The notes under the pieces were generated by a model, which searched no databases, was not told where the DNA came from, and saw only the letters and a program-made list of their open reading frames with translations. Shown here in pieces: positions 11,807 to 24,539 of a stretch of 64,000 bases of DNA. Origin of the DNA: Metridium senile (Eukaryota > Cnidaria > Anthozoa > Actiniaria > Metridiidae); assembly GCA_949775045.1 (NCBI GenBank), contig OX459107.1, positions 12,551,250 to 12,615,249 on the forward strand, written 5' to 3'. A program made the translations under genes and the position numbers. Each line of letters starts with the position of its first letter. Positions within the stretch are counted from its first letter, which is position 1.

Positions 11807-13600
11807 TTAGCAGTAGTCATTTCAACGGCTAACCCGAATATTATTCGGCCCTGAAATATTTGTTAGTGAATTGTAGAAACATCTGGCTTATCTAATAAGA
11901 GTTGAAGTTGGAATTGTACCCTGTTCAAGCCTAGATTTATAGGATGATCGAAGAACCAAAACAGACATCGAGCAGAAACAACGCGTACGAATGGTAATGA
12001 AGCGTTTCAAACTATGGCAACTGAAATAGTATAATTATAACTGAAATCTTTGCTATATTCTACTTTGAAGATATTATATATTGAAATATGATTGAACTAT
12101 TTATATAAGTTCTAAAGATCAAAGACGTTCTAGTGTCACGAGCCAGCATTTCGCGTACGATAACTACCAATGATCGTTGAAAAACTAGCGAGAGGCCACC
12201 GGACAAGTTAATTATTTCAATCAGTATATACTTGTAATAATACTTGTAATCAAGTTTCAAAATGGATTTAAACTAGTTTTAGAATAAAGATTGATAACAC
12301 TACTTGATAATGAAGTCATTGAACCATTGAGTATTAACTTATAAAAACAATTTATGATAACTTACCACAAATTATTATTTTGTTGTTGTTGTGTGTATGA
12401 TAATGATCGTCGCGGAGAAATAAGCAATTTATGCAATTGCAATTATAGAAGCCCGAAAAAAAATGTGGGGCTTCAACTTGTTGTTGTTGTTGTTGTATTC
12501 TTTATTATGAAGCACTTTTTATGAGTTCAAAATGGCAATTTATTATAAAAATATGTTAAACTACAAATGGATAAAACGGAAATGTTATCAGGGGAAATCA
12601 TTGAAAATTTGAAGCGTTGGAACGTTAGTAGTTGTAAAACATATTTGTTTCAAGCAGGATGTTTTGTGTGATTTTTTTCACTAACTGTCTTCAGTCAGTC
12701 GTTCTGTATTTAGCCGCTGGCGATTGTAATGACCAGCTAGCGATTTAAACATATGAATATATATATACGGGATAAAATCCTGGATGTAGAGTCAGATTGA
12801 CTTCTATTGGCATATAGTTTGCAGTACAAGTTTGTTTTGGACGGACTCGAGGTAACCATCAATTTCAACACACGAAACTCCGCTTTTAAGTAGTTTTTAA
12901 CGTCGAAATTATCAGTACTTCAACGCCTAGATAAAAGTGCAAAAAGAACTCTGAACATGATTAAAACATTTCGGGGAAACATCATATAACGATTTATGAT
13001 TGCAATAGACTAAACGTTAACTGTTGTAATTATCATCGGTCATCAGGACGGCTCTTTGTACGGCAACTTTTTTGCTTCGATTGTATCGAGATTAAAGCTA
13101 TTTTGAATGCTCCACGATCTTTTAATTTCTCTGTCTGCGTAGTAGCAATTTTGTTAACCAATTTTCATCGGCTAAGGCTCATCTGAATTGGCTTAAGGCT
13201 CAAAACTGTCACTATTTTCTCCTACGCTTTCTTGTACTTCTAAGTAAGAAAGTTCTCAGTCTTCGAAAGTACTTTGTAAACCTTCACTTTTCTTACTACT
13301 GTTCTTTGAATTCAAGTATAATTCTTTATCGGTATCTGATAAAGATATTCTGATTGTCTAGTTTCAACTGATGTCAGGGATGATTCAGTCTGCCGATTTA
13401 TCGAACTTTTCTTACTCAAAACAACAGAGAAACATTGAGTGACACTAGCTTGGTTTTCCCGAATTTACGTCACAAGTTACCAGTCTCCCAATTCCCGTCC
13501 AACCCGAAGGGGCGCGGTCCATTTTAAAGTTTAGAGCGCTATTTCTCCGCGAATATATGTTCAAATCAAAATGTTTTTTTTAGATCATGACTGACCTATA

Positions 13601-13754
13601 TGTGGTACCCCGGATGATGCGCGCGTAAGGCATCATGGGGGACACGAGGGAGAGAGATAGAAAACACAGAAGAGTAGTTGTTTTACAGTTGTTTAAGTCT
13701 TGTATTAGTCGGTTTATCTATTAAATAAAGACAAGTATGTAGACCTGGGCCACA
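13601..13754 (+). mobile_element. Solo LTR, 154 bp
   Basis: It begins TGTGGTACCCCGG and ends CTGGGCCACA, giving TG...CA ends with a 5-bp inverted terminus (TGTGG/CCACA). It is bracketed by TATA on both sides. A polyadenylation signal AATAAA lies about 30 bp before the 3' end, as in an LTR R region. It interrupts the right long inverted repeat of the host element; the corresponding left repeat reads GATATA-GCTAAGTCATG without it, which serves as an empty-site reference. The family cannot be stated. Confidence 0.6.
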
Positions 13755-15379
13755 TATATATCAACTTCTTAAAACGCCAAAAAACCGCGAGAGTTCATAT
13801 ACACTTTAACAACCTACGTGATCACTTACTGGAACTTATCAATGATAACTCACATGAGTTTATACCAGGAAAATCGTGCACCACACAGCTCATCGAAGTT
13901 CTCGAACACATTGGAGCTCTTCTGGATGCTGGGAAACAGACAGACGTTGTTTATCTTGATATATCGAAAGCTTCAACATATCTGGGAACCTGCTTAAGTG
14001 GTTTGAGTCATATCTCTCTCATCGGAAACAAAGAGTCACAGCCCTTGGTGCAACATCCTCTGAGAAAATCGTAACCTCAGGAGTTCCTCAGGGTTCCATT
14101 CTCGGTCCAATCTTATTCCTGATATATGTTAACGACCTTCCTGACACAATAACTAACTCGACATGTGCCGCCTTTGCTGACGATACCATGATCTTCAGAG
14201 ACATTGATTCCACCTCAGACAAAGCCGCTCTTCAACGTGATTTAATCAGCCTAGAAACCTGGTCTACAACATCTGACCTTCTATTTAATCCAGAAAAATG
14301 CAAAGTCCAGCGCATTACAAGAAAAAAGAATCCTATTGACGCACCACCATATCATTTAAATGGTGAGGTGTTGGAAGACGCAAAAACACAAGAGTATCTA
14401 GAAGTGTGTATAACAAGTAGCCTGACCTGGGCAAAGCACACACTAAATCGCGTTGCTAAGGCAAACTGACTACTTGGATTTGCGCGACGCTGCGCAAGAG
14501 AACTAAAAAATCAACATATCCGTAGAACCATATACCTCACAATAGTACGACCAGCTATCGGTTATGCTACACAGGTGTGGTGTCCCCAGTCCATCAACCT
14601 GATCCAAAGAGTGGAAAGAATTCAAAGACGCGCAACCAAATTCATACTCAACCTACCTATGATATGTTCGGAAAATTACAAAGACAGACTCTTAACTACG
14701 AAACTTCTACCCATCACTTACTGGCACGAATATTTTTCTTCAAGGTCATTAAAGGTCAAGTGAGACTATCAAACAACATCCTGCCCGAAACTGTTCTACC
14801 TACCAGAGTCACCAGAGCAAGGATAAAAGATACACTAATGTTTCGTCCCCGAAAATGTAGAACACTAACTTTCCAACGTTCATTTGCAACAAGAACAACA
14901 AGACTATGGAACACTCTTACAGATAACTTGAAACAAACTGAACTAACTTTAAATCAATTCAAAACACTACTCTATGAATATTACACACTTGCATTGATAA
15001 AAAACTATGACCCAGATAACCCTAGAACCTATAAAACTATATGTTTAAAATGTAACACAAGTCGTAGTTTGATAAGTGTTGTCAACTGTTGTAACTAATT
15101 TATCTGACCTCGTATTGTATTTTTTGTGCACCTTCGTAATTATTATATTGTAATTTTTCTTGTATTGGACCCACAGTAAAGTTCGACTGTCTTCGGACGA
15201 AGTTCAATAAATAAATAAATAAATAAATAAAGATGTCATTGGTAAAAATCTGGATGTTGAACAATGCATTCAAGATGCTCCTTCGTTTGATCACATGTTA
15301 TTTATTCTTATAAAGTTAAAATTAAAGTTAAATATTCTTATATAAGTTGAATTGGTTTGCGTTTGTCGCAGAGTTATAG

Positions 15380-17440
15380 ACGATTACACAGGGATACACC
15401 AAAGAATCCTTAAACCAACTGTTAGTAGATTTTGCATTTCATTTGTGTAACAGTGATATTACCGTTGAAGAAGAGAAACTGATAGGAGAGTCAAGACAGG
15501 CTTTCCTCGAGTTGGAAAGAAGAAAATTCACAAATGAGGATGAAATTGTAAGTGATGATGGTAGTGATGTTGTTACTCCAGAAGAATGGTTAATTGTTAC
15601 TGGAATTGACACAAAGGAAGCTGAAGCAATACTGTTAAAGGAACGGATGGCATTCAAAAGGAAGGTAAAAGTTAAAGCAGCCAAAACAATAACTGACGGA
15701 AAACTTCTTCAGAGAAAACTGCCAAAAAAGTATCAAAACCTTTGTTGAACTACCCTAGCATTGGTGAAGATATAGATAACTCTGTGAAAGAGAGAAAAAT
15801 CGGTGCTCACGCATGGAGGAGAACTGGAGTTTTAACATTTACTTATGGAAGTGTCTCTCAAACTACTGGACCAAAGGTCACTTACAAGCGTATAAAAGAA
15901 CATCTAGAACAAAAATACAAAACCGAATTTGGTTATGGCACAATAGTTCAGTTATGTGTAGCAAGAAACCGTAGGAAGCTGTCTGCTAAACGCTACAAAG
16001 GTGTAGCTAAAATAACGTCGCAAGGCACGGAAAGGTTTTTCTATTAAGTTTAATCCTGATGCTCATTATAACACTCCAATGTACCGTGGCCTAGATTACC
16101 TACAATTCAAAGATGGAAGAAAAAATCGAACAGAGATGATGCTGCAGGATTCAGATCGGACACAACATACACTAATAAACAACATGCATCAATATCAACT
16201 ATTGCTGAACCAGAGCTTACAACTAGAACTCATTATCTAAATCAATACAAATCTATCCTTCAGGTATCTTCTTATATGTTTATGTCTACTGAAACAACAA
16301 AAGAAGTCTGCTGTGGAGTTGTAAAGGCTCATACAGTTTTCGAAAGGAGTCCTGCACAGCATGCTGCAGATTTACACATGCTAGAAAACAGTCAGGAATT
16401 CAACCACATCTTTCAAGTTAAGGACGTTGAGTGTATCCGTGTTGATGACTGTGCAGATGAAGCCCCTTCACATGAAGAAATACAGTTTTACTGGACTGAA
16501 CACCACTTAATCAAGGGAAACTCATGTATTGTAGTTACAACTCGGCACAGTGGTGGATCATATCTCAACCGTGTTGAACTACTCAATGGTTGCCTTTCTG
16601 TAGCTCATAGCAACCTCTTTATTCCATCCACCCTTGGAGGACCTTGTTATACAGGAGAAGGATTGAATAATGATCAACTGTTAAAAAATATAGAACTACA
16701 ATCTTGGCAAAAACTAGTGAGACACTTTCACAGTTTTCTCTATTTTGACCTTTACCTTTTCGCTATAATCCTCCCCTCCCCCTCCATGCAATGTTGGTTG
16801 GCCAACATTGTGTAGTGGGGGGAGGGGGAGTAGCTTTAACAACACATTTAAACCCAAAAAGCACGCGCATTACGGTATAAGACAAATGTCCCATTTTAAA
16901 AGCAGTTGTCTCACTTTGTTTTTGCCAAGATTGTAGCCACAGTTGTTTGCATCAAAAAGGTTGATGGCTCACCTTGTGCCCAACAGCCAATAGCACTTGT
17001 GAAAGGGGCAAATGACATACATGCAAAGTATCTGAGAGAACGACGACCAAAGCTATTAACATTTCTTAAAGGCAAAAAATATCAAAAAGATGAACTTCAA
17101 CAGACAGATCCGACAGTATACAAGTACTTTAAAGAAATTTGGGGGATCCGAAACAGACACATGGTGCAAAATTTGCCCAAACAATATGCATTCATGCTGC
17201 TTCCATGAAAAGAAAAAGATTGTCCGCATCCTAAGTGCTTGTCTAATGAAGAGAAAGAAGATGATAATTCTAAATGATTGCCAGATGGCCCTAACTTAAC
17301 CTATTTCCCATTACCAATTGCTGATCCAAAGCATCCTTGGGGAGGTCCCTGCACAAAATGTAGGGGAACATGTGCTGGCCATTATCTCCACCTAGAAGAT
17401 CATCTGAGCCATTACAAGCAGCATTGAAATAAGGGTATGA
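15380..17440 (+). pseudogene. Uncharacterised cnidarian-type gene family, 3' half (broken)
   Basis: Successive open pieces follow the same strand: SDITVEEEKLIGESRQAFLE (15443-15748), then KERKIGAHAWRRTGVLTFTY and GYGTIVQLCVARNRRKLSAK (15742-16047). Next come a frame-shifted piece containing FNPDAHYNTPMYRGLDYLQF, then 16276-16710 (SSYMFMSTETTKEVCCGVVK, SHEEIQFYWTEHHLIKG, GGSYLNRVELLNGCLSVAHS). After an apparent intron come KVDGSPCAQQPIALVKGAND (16950 on) and RNRHMVQNLPKQYAFMLLP. A Cys/His tail PWGGPCTKCRGTCAGHYLHL lies near 17340-17390. I remember a similar large family in cnidarians without a named function; it may be derived from a DDE transposase (inference). At least three frame changes or stops mark it as a pseudogene. 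Confidence 0.5.
16771..16830. repeat. G-rich/C-rich hairpin inside the broken gene
   Basis: CTCCCCTCCCCCTCCATGCA...CAATGTTGG, a short loop, then CCAACATTGTGTAGTGGGGG and GAGGGGGAG form an imperfect inverted repeat. The GGGGGGAGGGGG strand could form a G-quadruplex. It lies between two coding parts, probably in an intron. Confidence 0.55.
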
Positions 17441-18225
17441 TTTTCGAACCACCAGGAGCAGTCATTGCAAAAGCACATAGCCAGGCACATAGCCAGTTTA
17501 CATTGACTCATGCATAAATGCATGAACCTTAAAAAAGCCGAAGGAGTACCAGGTACTAACTAGTAAATTACCAGCATTTTATGTTTATGTATGAATTTAA
17601 TGTTGAAATTGTGAAAGGTTATTAAATAGATATATATTCCGGCAATCGTCTGCAGACACGTATTGTATTTTACTTTCACAATCTCGGTTTCTAATCAGAT
17701 GCGCACTGTAATGGATGTCAACTGAGATTATCTGAGAGATAAAACAAAAACCAGATCACCTGAATCTCGAAAAGTAAGAAAACGTTCGGGTAACGTTTGT
17801 TATATATGGCAAAACACTGTCAATTACACAAGCCGTTTTCTTTCCTGTCTTCTAAGTGATACTATAAATACCGTATTCAAATAAATATTATTTTCGGTTA
17901 TCAAAGGCGGCTTACCTATGTCAAGCTGGTTATTTTTATGTAATTAAAAATTAAAAAAAAATTCGATATAAAAATATTATTCTAGTTTTTTGAAAATAAT
18001 ATTGAAGTAAAATGAAAAATGAAAAGAAAAAAATCAACATCTCGTCAAACAAGTCCAGTCCAAAGTCCAGTCCAAAGTTCAAAGTTCAAAGTCCAGTCCA
18101 AAGTCCAGATTATGCCATTAAAAAAATGTTTTATAGTTTGAAATTAAAGTTATAGTTATTTTTACAATAAATTAAAAAGCTATGTATTATAAAAATGATT
18201 CCTAAGACGTTTAAAAATAGATATG
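17441..18225. repeat. AT-rich spacer with AAGTCCAGTCC tandem repeat
   Basis: No gene is seen. At 18046-18110 an 11-bp unit (AAGTCCAGTCC and variant AAGTTC) is repeated about six times. Confidence 0.6.
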
Positions 18226-18602
18226 AGAGACGTGGTGGCCTAGCGGTCAGCGTGTCGTACTCCGGGCCTAATGGTCTGGGTTCGATTCCTGGCCCGGGCG
18301 ATTACGTTGTGTCCTTGGGCAAGATACTTTACTCTCTCAGTGCCTCGTCTTCTCGGATAAGGACGTAAAGCCGGAGGTCCCGTCTGCCTTCACTCTGACT
18401 ATGTTACAAGGTGGACGTAAAAGAACCACTGAGGACGTAACCAAATCTCTGGCCGTGACCACCCTCAGTGACTGCCTCACTCTCATACGTACACTGGAAT
18501 TTGGGAACCCGTTACTGGAAATATTCTCTGTGGGTTTATCCCTGCCTAGTGGCGAATCTTGTAAATAACAAAAAAAAATAACAAAATAACAAAAAAATAA
18601 AT
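18226..18602 (+). mobile_element. tRNA-derived SINE
   Basis: The head has a Pol III box A (TGGCCTAGCGG, 18236-18246) and box B (GGTTCGATTCC, 18279-18289) 32 bp apart, in tRNA-like sequence. The body continues with TGTCCTTGGGCAAGATACTT, a motif widespread in invertebrate and fish SINE bodies. It ends in an A-rich tail of (A)nTAAC units up to 18602. The missing acceptor-stem pairing and CCA context, plus the 3' body, separate it from a functional tRNA gene. Confidence 0.75.
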
Positions 18603-19004
18603 TATTGTTTTTATTGATATAATCATTTAGAGAATTAAAAAGTAAAGATCCTGAGTATTTAGTAAGTTTGCATTTTGGAAGGTTGATGTCTTTTTTACAC
18701 CTAGTACAACAGTGGAAGTGAGACTTTTTTGAAAAATAATCATGTAAATATTTTAGAACAAGTCCCTCAAGACATTGGTAGACTAAAGTACATTTATTAA
18801 TTTTTCTGTCTTTTTAAGTCAATCCAGCCAAAAATAATAATGGCTTGGAATTTGGAATTCTTTCTTTGCTGCTTTATTTTGTAGGCGTTGTAAACTTTCA
18901 GAGCAAGTTTGTGATAGCTCCTCCCAAGCTGTGTCAGTGTAACTGAAAATAGGATTGACCACAGAGTTGTACACACATTTTGCTGCTTTTAAAGTGAGAA
19001 AAGA

Positions 19005-19362
19005 TCAGGATACACTCACTCATATACTGCACGATGCTGAGCTTTGGGCAAGCGACATGAGAAAAAGACAAAGGCAATATTCATACCTGGAAAACGCCTA
19101 ACTCACAAAATTGAGTCTGATGACCATAATCTCAAGCTATACACTTCTAATGGCCATCAACTGGAACAGGTTTCGTCCGCAAACGTTTTGGGTCTCGAAA
19201 TTGACAGTGAACTCAATTTCGCAAATCATGTTGACAACGTCTGTAAGAAGCTATCCCAACGTATCGGATACTGAACAAAATCAAAGCATGCTTACCGACC
19301 AAGCAACGTATCTTATACTACAATGCTATGATTAGGCCGGTTTTATATTATGTAAAAAGATT
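19005..19362 (+). pseudogene. LINE (CR1-like) RT C-terminal fragment
   Basis: TKAIFIPGKRLTHKIE...QVSSANVLGLEIDSELNFAN and HVDNVCKKLSQRI are followed by a frame change and then LNKIKACLPTKQRILYYNAM and IRPVLYY. This is the post-YADD region of CR1/L2-type RTs (K.LGL.iD..L.f..Hv...c.K.sqri). It is truncated on both sides. Confidence 0.65.
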
Positions 19363-19714
19363 ATGTTAAATCGTTTAGAAATAATATTAGAAAACAGTTA
19401 TTAGATTAACAGAATTTTACCTCATTTTAATCCGTAATTTTATTACATATATAGTCTTCATAATTTTTACATTTTATATTGACTTTTATCTAAACATTAA
19501 TTTCTTTATTTAAATATAGTAATTTCTTTATTCATTGATTTGTATAATCTCATTGATATATATTTTGCTTTTATAGTTTTTGTAAATATCTATTCGAAAT
19601 TAATTATATATATATATCGGGCATTGAGTTTGTTTGATGTGTTCTTCTTTACCATGCCACAGAGTTTTTCTCTGGGTTATCCGATTTTCCTCCCTCAGCA
19701 AAAATATTTAATGT

Positions 19715-19753
19715 AGAGGTAGTGAGTGTGAGTGTGAGTGTGAGTGTGAGTGC
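19715..19753. repeat. (GTGAGT)n microsatellite
   Basis: Six or seven GTGAGT units lie downstream of a CTGGGTTATCCGATTTTCCT motif. That motif recalls the conserved 3' part of some SINE/LINE families, so the segment around 19620-19790 may be the tail of the preceding LINE. Confidence 0.6.
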
Positions 19754-19789
19754 CAGCAGAAGAATAACCACTATGTGGATCTGCTGTGG

Positions 19790-20648
19790 AAAATATTATT
19801 ATTATATTATACTATTATTATTAAACATTTGACAGGTTTTGCGATGCTTGAGACAAACAGGTTTCCTGTTCACCAAGGTCTTTTTAGGGGCCACCTACCA
19901 CTTCTACTTCTTCAAGAAACTCTGATCCATCTAATAAGCAGTGTTGGCTAGATATTATAGAATACCCCATCACTCCAGATAGCTATATCACAACTAGTGG
20001 CACTGCGGTCCGCAGTCAACCAGTGTTATCTCGGCGACTAAGTATATAAATGTCCTATTTAAACATTCTTTAAAAATCAAAGTGATGCCGCTGCGGTCCC
20101 TTAGTCCCACTGTCATAGTACACTAGTCATCTATAAATAAAGTTCAATTATAATCACAGCCGCTTTCTCGTGAGGTGCTTTTCAAATTTTCATAGTTGCT
20201 TTGTTTCAAAAAGATGATAACCAACATACCTATAAAATGCGCCGCATTTAACCTTTTCAAAGTTGCTTTTAAAGTTTCATAGCTGCTTTGTATTCAAAAC
20301 ATCACAGTCACGAACATGTAATACCTGCATTCTACATATCATATTCTTCTAATTGCATGCCTATGATAACAGCGTTCCGTTTCTAATCATTCTTCACATA
20401 TAATTTATACATTTTTTTAGGTCATTTATAAAAAAACAAATAAGTCCTCCTCTTTATGTTGGTATCTCCACATAAATTCCGTTAAGTAGGAAGGAAAAAA
20501 ATACTTTCTTAGGTCAAACACAGGAAGCTTTGACTTCGCTTGCTTCCAATGCCCTTTTGAATGATTCACAGTCTTGTGTGTAAGCCCTTGTTGCATTTTA
20601 GAACCCGACCTAGAGAAACCTGTGTTCCTTTTTCTTCCAAGATGCCCT
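19790..20648. other. No recognisable gene
   Basis: AT-rich sequence with only short frames. It ends where homology to copy B of the duplication begins. Confidence 0.5.
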
Positions 20649-21178
20649 ACTTCATACTATAACTAAGTCAATGTATTTAAACCAGCCAACCATTATCGTT
20701 GTTGTATAAGATTGATTACTTTTACATGGCTTCGTGTAAAAACATGAGTAAGTTAATTACTTAATCTTTCTATTGTGATCAATGCTAAAGGGATCAGCCT
20801 TTTGAGTCCTTTCCTATTGTTTAACTAGCAGCCATTCTATTCTTTTTATAATCTCAATTTTACACCTCCATTTCCGCGCCCTTTTTAAAACCGTGCCGCC
20901 TTTTGTCCCTCATTTCGGCTGTCTTGTATGAAAAAAAATCTGATTTTATCTTATGATCTCAATTTTTGGTTTTTTTTTTACTGCCACAGTCATTCCAATA
21001 TATAGCTTTCAAATTATACATATATTATCAACCATGCATATTTTAATTATTTTATTAAGTCACTTATTCAAAAATGTTTTTGTTTACTTTTTGAATTTTA
21101 CACTTTTCTGTGTTTCTATGGCATCGTACATTCTTTTCTATATTCAAGCAAAACCCACTGATTTCTCACCCTATTTTC

Positions 21179-21374
21179 TTAAGTCGTTAAGAAAGTTTAA
21201 AAGCACTTTAAAGTACAAATTACTAGACAAACTTTATAATTAGATTTTTATATTCTTTAGACCCTGTATTATTATATTTTTTACACATCATTATAGATTA
21301 TTATATATTCATGTAATAGGTTTTGAAAAGCCTGTTTGGAAAAACTAATAAAGTATGTATGTATGTATGTATGT
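21179..21374 (+). mobile_element. Copy-A-specific 196-bp segment, possible LINE 3' end
   Basis: Absent from copy B, which reads TATTTTC-ATTGATGG across the site. It encodes a short basic tail (RKFKSTLKYKLLDKLYN) with a stop and finishes AATAAAGTATG with five TATG repeats, like a LINE 3' terminus. No clear target duplication is present, so a deletion from copy B is also possible. Confidence 0.45.
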
Positions 21375-22123
21375 ATTGATGGAATTCCAGCGTAATTTCC
21401 ACATCAAGTTAAGCCCGAAACACATTCCAACCGATGCATGCATGCTACTGGGACCCAGGGGACCCGCTTGAAGGTATAAAACCTGCAGACTCATTAGAAT
21501 AAACCTCTTTCTCGGTAATTTCCACAGCGTGTAGACAAGGACTTGTTCTCCCCACCCACCTACTCTTCAGCGATGTCACTTCTCATACAACTCATACCCT
21601 CTCGCTGCCTCAGCAAAGTCGCATCTCCCATAACTTAACTTAACTTAGCCAAGACAAATATTGAGTCAAAGAGAATATAGTACTATCATTTAACATATAG
21701 CCTTTTATTACAAAATACTCTGCACAACATTTTCGGCGAATAATTCATCTTTTAAAACGCTATTTATCTCCACAATTATTTCGCAATCATACAATTTACA
21801 ACTGACTTTAAGAAAATCTTATATAAAAAAGTTACTAAACTTTATTACACCTTGCTTCACTTTTCATTACAATGACCTATGAATTACAGAAAGCAGAAAA
21901 GTCTTTGTTTTAAATCATGTTGTAAAATAACCTTAATTTTCTCACCATCACAAATTCACCGTACCAATATATTATTCCCTAACAATTCGTACTCAATGCC
22001 TTACTCTTTCTCAGTAAAATAAGCAAATGTTCGATTTCTCCCTTGAGACCTTTTATCACAGTTCTCTAATTCATCATTTCTTTATGTGATTATCATTCAA
22101 CCAATTTCTATGCTAGTCAACAC

Positions 22124-23091
22124 GTGGATTTCGCTCATAATCTACCACACTTCGCTGGAGTAATGAACGCCATTACAAAGATTAACAAACAAAACAAGCA
22201 GACTTGGTTTAATCTGCAAAAAATACTGAATGAAGTTACGTTTGAATACCGTAGCCTTTTCAACAGTGATGAAGTAAACCAATTTGTTAAAAACAAAGCA
22301 CTTTTTGGGAAGCTGCTTGGAGTATTTTGTTCCTTCGCTACTGACTACCACAGCATTTGCATTAGCCTCTTCAGACTCAAGGATTGCGACTACAACACAT
22401 AAACAGTCTTTAAATCTTTACACCATATTTGTTGGTTATCCTTGAACAGGTAATTGTCTATTTTCATAACTAATGTCACTAATGCACTATAATTAACTTT
22501 TCCTATGCGCAATTCTTAGCCGTACTCATAACAAACTATTTTGTATTACAGGAAAATCGTCCTTCATACAAAACGCGGCCCTAGATCCATTGGAGCATAT
22601 TGACTTGTCCTCCTCAACATTAAATAAAGACACATCATCAGGTTTGGATAAACATCTTTCAACCCACAAAAAGGCATGATTCTTTCGCCCGAAATATTCG
22701 ACATAATTAACAGCCTTTTAGAATCTGATGAATATAATGGCACTGGAGACATACAGTTAATGTGTAAGATGTTTTCAGGTGAAAAATGCACATACCATTA
22801 TTCTACTGAAAACCCTAGGATAATCGAGTTAAACACACCATTCTGCTTCCTTTGATCAACACAACTTAAAAATGCAGCCAAATTGATTGCAAGAATCGAG
22901 CAGGGCCACGGATTGGTTGACAGATTTCTGATAACAATTCCACTCTCGTTAAGGCCCACACTCACTGAGATGGAGACGGCCAAATTTAACATTAAACAAG
23001 AGGTTACAGCAGATTCCAATGCACTATTGGAACAGATCATTGACATTGATAAATCAACCTTCTTCAAGTTTGACAGCAATGGCTCCTCATA
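22124..23091 (+). pseudogene. P-loop (DUF3987-like?) mobile-element protein, copy A
   Basis: Exon 1 (about 22124-22402) encodes NKQNKQTWFNLQKILNEVTF and CISLFRLKDCDYNT. An intron ends in TTACAG at 22551. The next exon starts with a Walker-A-like GKSS, followed by NKDTSSGL, MILSPEIFDIINSLL, LMCKMFSGEKCTYHY and RIEQGHGLVDRFLITIPLSL. The order (P-loop, 'tsatGl..hl', 'l..DE'-like position, 'l.klfdG', 'qGhGLvDRfL') resembles the DUF3987-type ATPase-like proteins frequent in cnidarian mobile DNA. Copy A has a 1-bp deletion in an A-run at about 22668. Both copies share a TGA after TPFCFL. Confidence 0.45.
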
Positions 23092-24446
23092 AGCATCTAA
23101 CGGATATAACCGTTGATGATCGAATAAATACTAAAGGTATGCATTTCATATTGTTACATTAACACTATAAACTATGCCTGCCAGGTCACTAGAAAATATT
23201 GAAGTTTGCAGCTTTAGCACAGCTAGCCACAATTGACATCTCCGTCTGATATTACTATATGTGTATAAATATATTTTATTATTGCACTTATATGTGAACT
23301 ATTTCACTTTGCATAGCATTCTAAAATATTCAGACATAAAGATTTGAAACATTATTGACTAATGAAAGTTTATCAGGTGCCTCCAACACCAAAGCAATTG
23401 TGACCCAAAGTGTTCATCTCCTTGGAAAAAGGTATCCATTTTATTCTCAGAATTAGTTTTAATCAGTTTTCATTTTATTTTCAATAAGAAAATAATTCAT
23501 ATCATTAACTAATAATGTCATGGCAGTGTATGGCAGTTCATAATTTATATTGAAAATGTTGTAACTTTTATTTTCAATTTCGAAAAATGCAAGGCTCTAC
23601 GCTTTTTTCAGAAAAAAGCCACTTCAGGCTTAAAAGAAGCACTGAGAGGGGTGAATAATATGTTTAGAGAACAGTTCTCATCTGAAAACTCATTTAATAA
23701 ACATCGTTTTATTAAACTTTATTACCAAAACTACAAAAAACAAACATCTTGTTCCTCATCTGGCTTTTTTTTGAAGGTAATCACTGCTGTCGTGGAGGTA
23801 AGAAAGAAGAACAATGTAGGCTTATGAGTCAAGCCAATATGTTTTATAAGATTGACCAAAACCATGTTGGCATCCATATTCCTGATGAAATTACCCTGAT
23901 TACTAACAAATAGCTATCCCTACAGACAACTGCAATGCAATAATATTTATAACATTTTTAAATTATCTTTTATCCCAGAACTATAATTACTAGGAATAAC
24001 ATTTATTTACCGTCACACCCTACTCCTTTGATCAATTCAAGTTAACCTGAACTGGAACATCTATGGCTTGAAATCCAAGGGTGCAACAAACATAGCCACC
24101 TTCAGTTGGTAATGATATATAGATCAACACGAATCAACTAATAAATTTCTAATATTTATATTTATTCATTTATTTTGAGCATAATTTGTTCATTGATTTA
24201 TTAAAATATAAATTTTATGGACTTTAATTGTAGTATACTTTTCATTATTCGTGGTGTTCATATTTTCCTTGAAAAACTGTAGCACGCTTTCTGCTTTGCC
24301 CACAGCACTTTTGTGAAAAACTGCTAGTTATTTATTTTTTTAATTTATTATGTATTGAATTACTGATTTCTTATTTATATCATTATTCACCTCTTAGTAT
24401 AGTTTTCATACTGTTTTAAGAGTATATCATTAAGTAAAAATACTCT
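23092..24446. other. AT-rich backbone of the duplication, no intact gene
   Basis: Possible small exons (e.g. ASNTKAIVTQSVHLLGKR near 23380-23430, before a GTATCC) could continue the P-loop pseudogene, but nothing can be assigned. Confidence 0.4.
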
Positions 24447-24539
24447 AAGAGTGAATGGTCTGATCCCAGGTGTAATCGATGTAGATGAGGCATGATCGTC
24501 CGGGGTGGTGTAGTCTTGAGAAAGACTGATGGTGTTGAT

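Larger units (their letters stand above)
11213..13805. mobile_element. Non-autonomous TTAA-targeting element (piggyBac-type) inside the LINE
   Basis: TTAA flanks both ends (11209-11212 and 13806-13809). Removing 2593 bp plus one TTAA rejoins the LINE RT frame as ...ERCML-NNLRDHL..., a direct test of the boundaries. The ends start AGTGTAT and finish ATACACT. Long imperfect inverted repeats continue inward: 11219-11370 versus 13460-13790, sharing TTGGCGTTTTAAGAAGTTGA and GCGCTATTTCTCCGCGAATA in inverted form. The left end lacks about 18 bp that the right end retains. No ORF of note is present, so it would need a trans-acting transposase. It carries a MITE (11645-11806) and a solo LTR (13601-13754). 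Confidence 0.75.
11115..15231 (+). mobile_element. 5'-truncated Jockey/CR1-type LINE, interrupted at 11209-13809
   Basis: The RT begins with DENYRPISLMSIISKVLERCM (11130-11208) and resumes after the inserted DNA with NNLRDHLLELIND (13810 on). It then shows QTDVVYLDISKA (palm motif A; a deletion follows), SGVPQGSILGPILFLIYVND (14090s) and FADDTMIF (motif C, about 14172). The C-terminal region (GFARRCARELKNQHIRRTIY; RVERIQRRATKFIL; RLWNTL) is in two or three frames with an in-frame TGA near 14467. It ends with a coding stop near 15098 and an (AATA)n tail at 15206-15231. The element is dead: motif A-B DNA is deleted and frameshifts are present. It separates the two halves of the 10428-17430 gene. 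Confidence 0.75.

Noticed and set aside
18226..18300. A functional tRNA gene
   Set aside because: Box A and box B are present, but the acceptor stem does not pair well and a SINE body with A-rich tail follows.
20953..21243. 96-residue hydrophobic ORF (possible membrane protein)
   Set aside because: It spans the boundary of the copy-A-specific segment; the copy-B counterpart is not open in the same way, and composition is low complexity.
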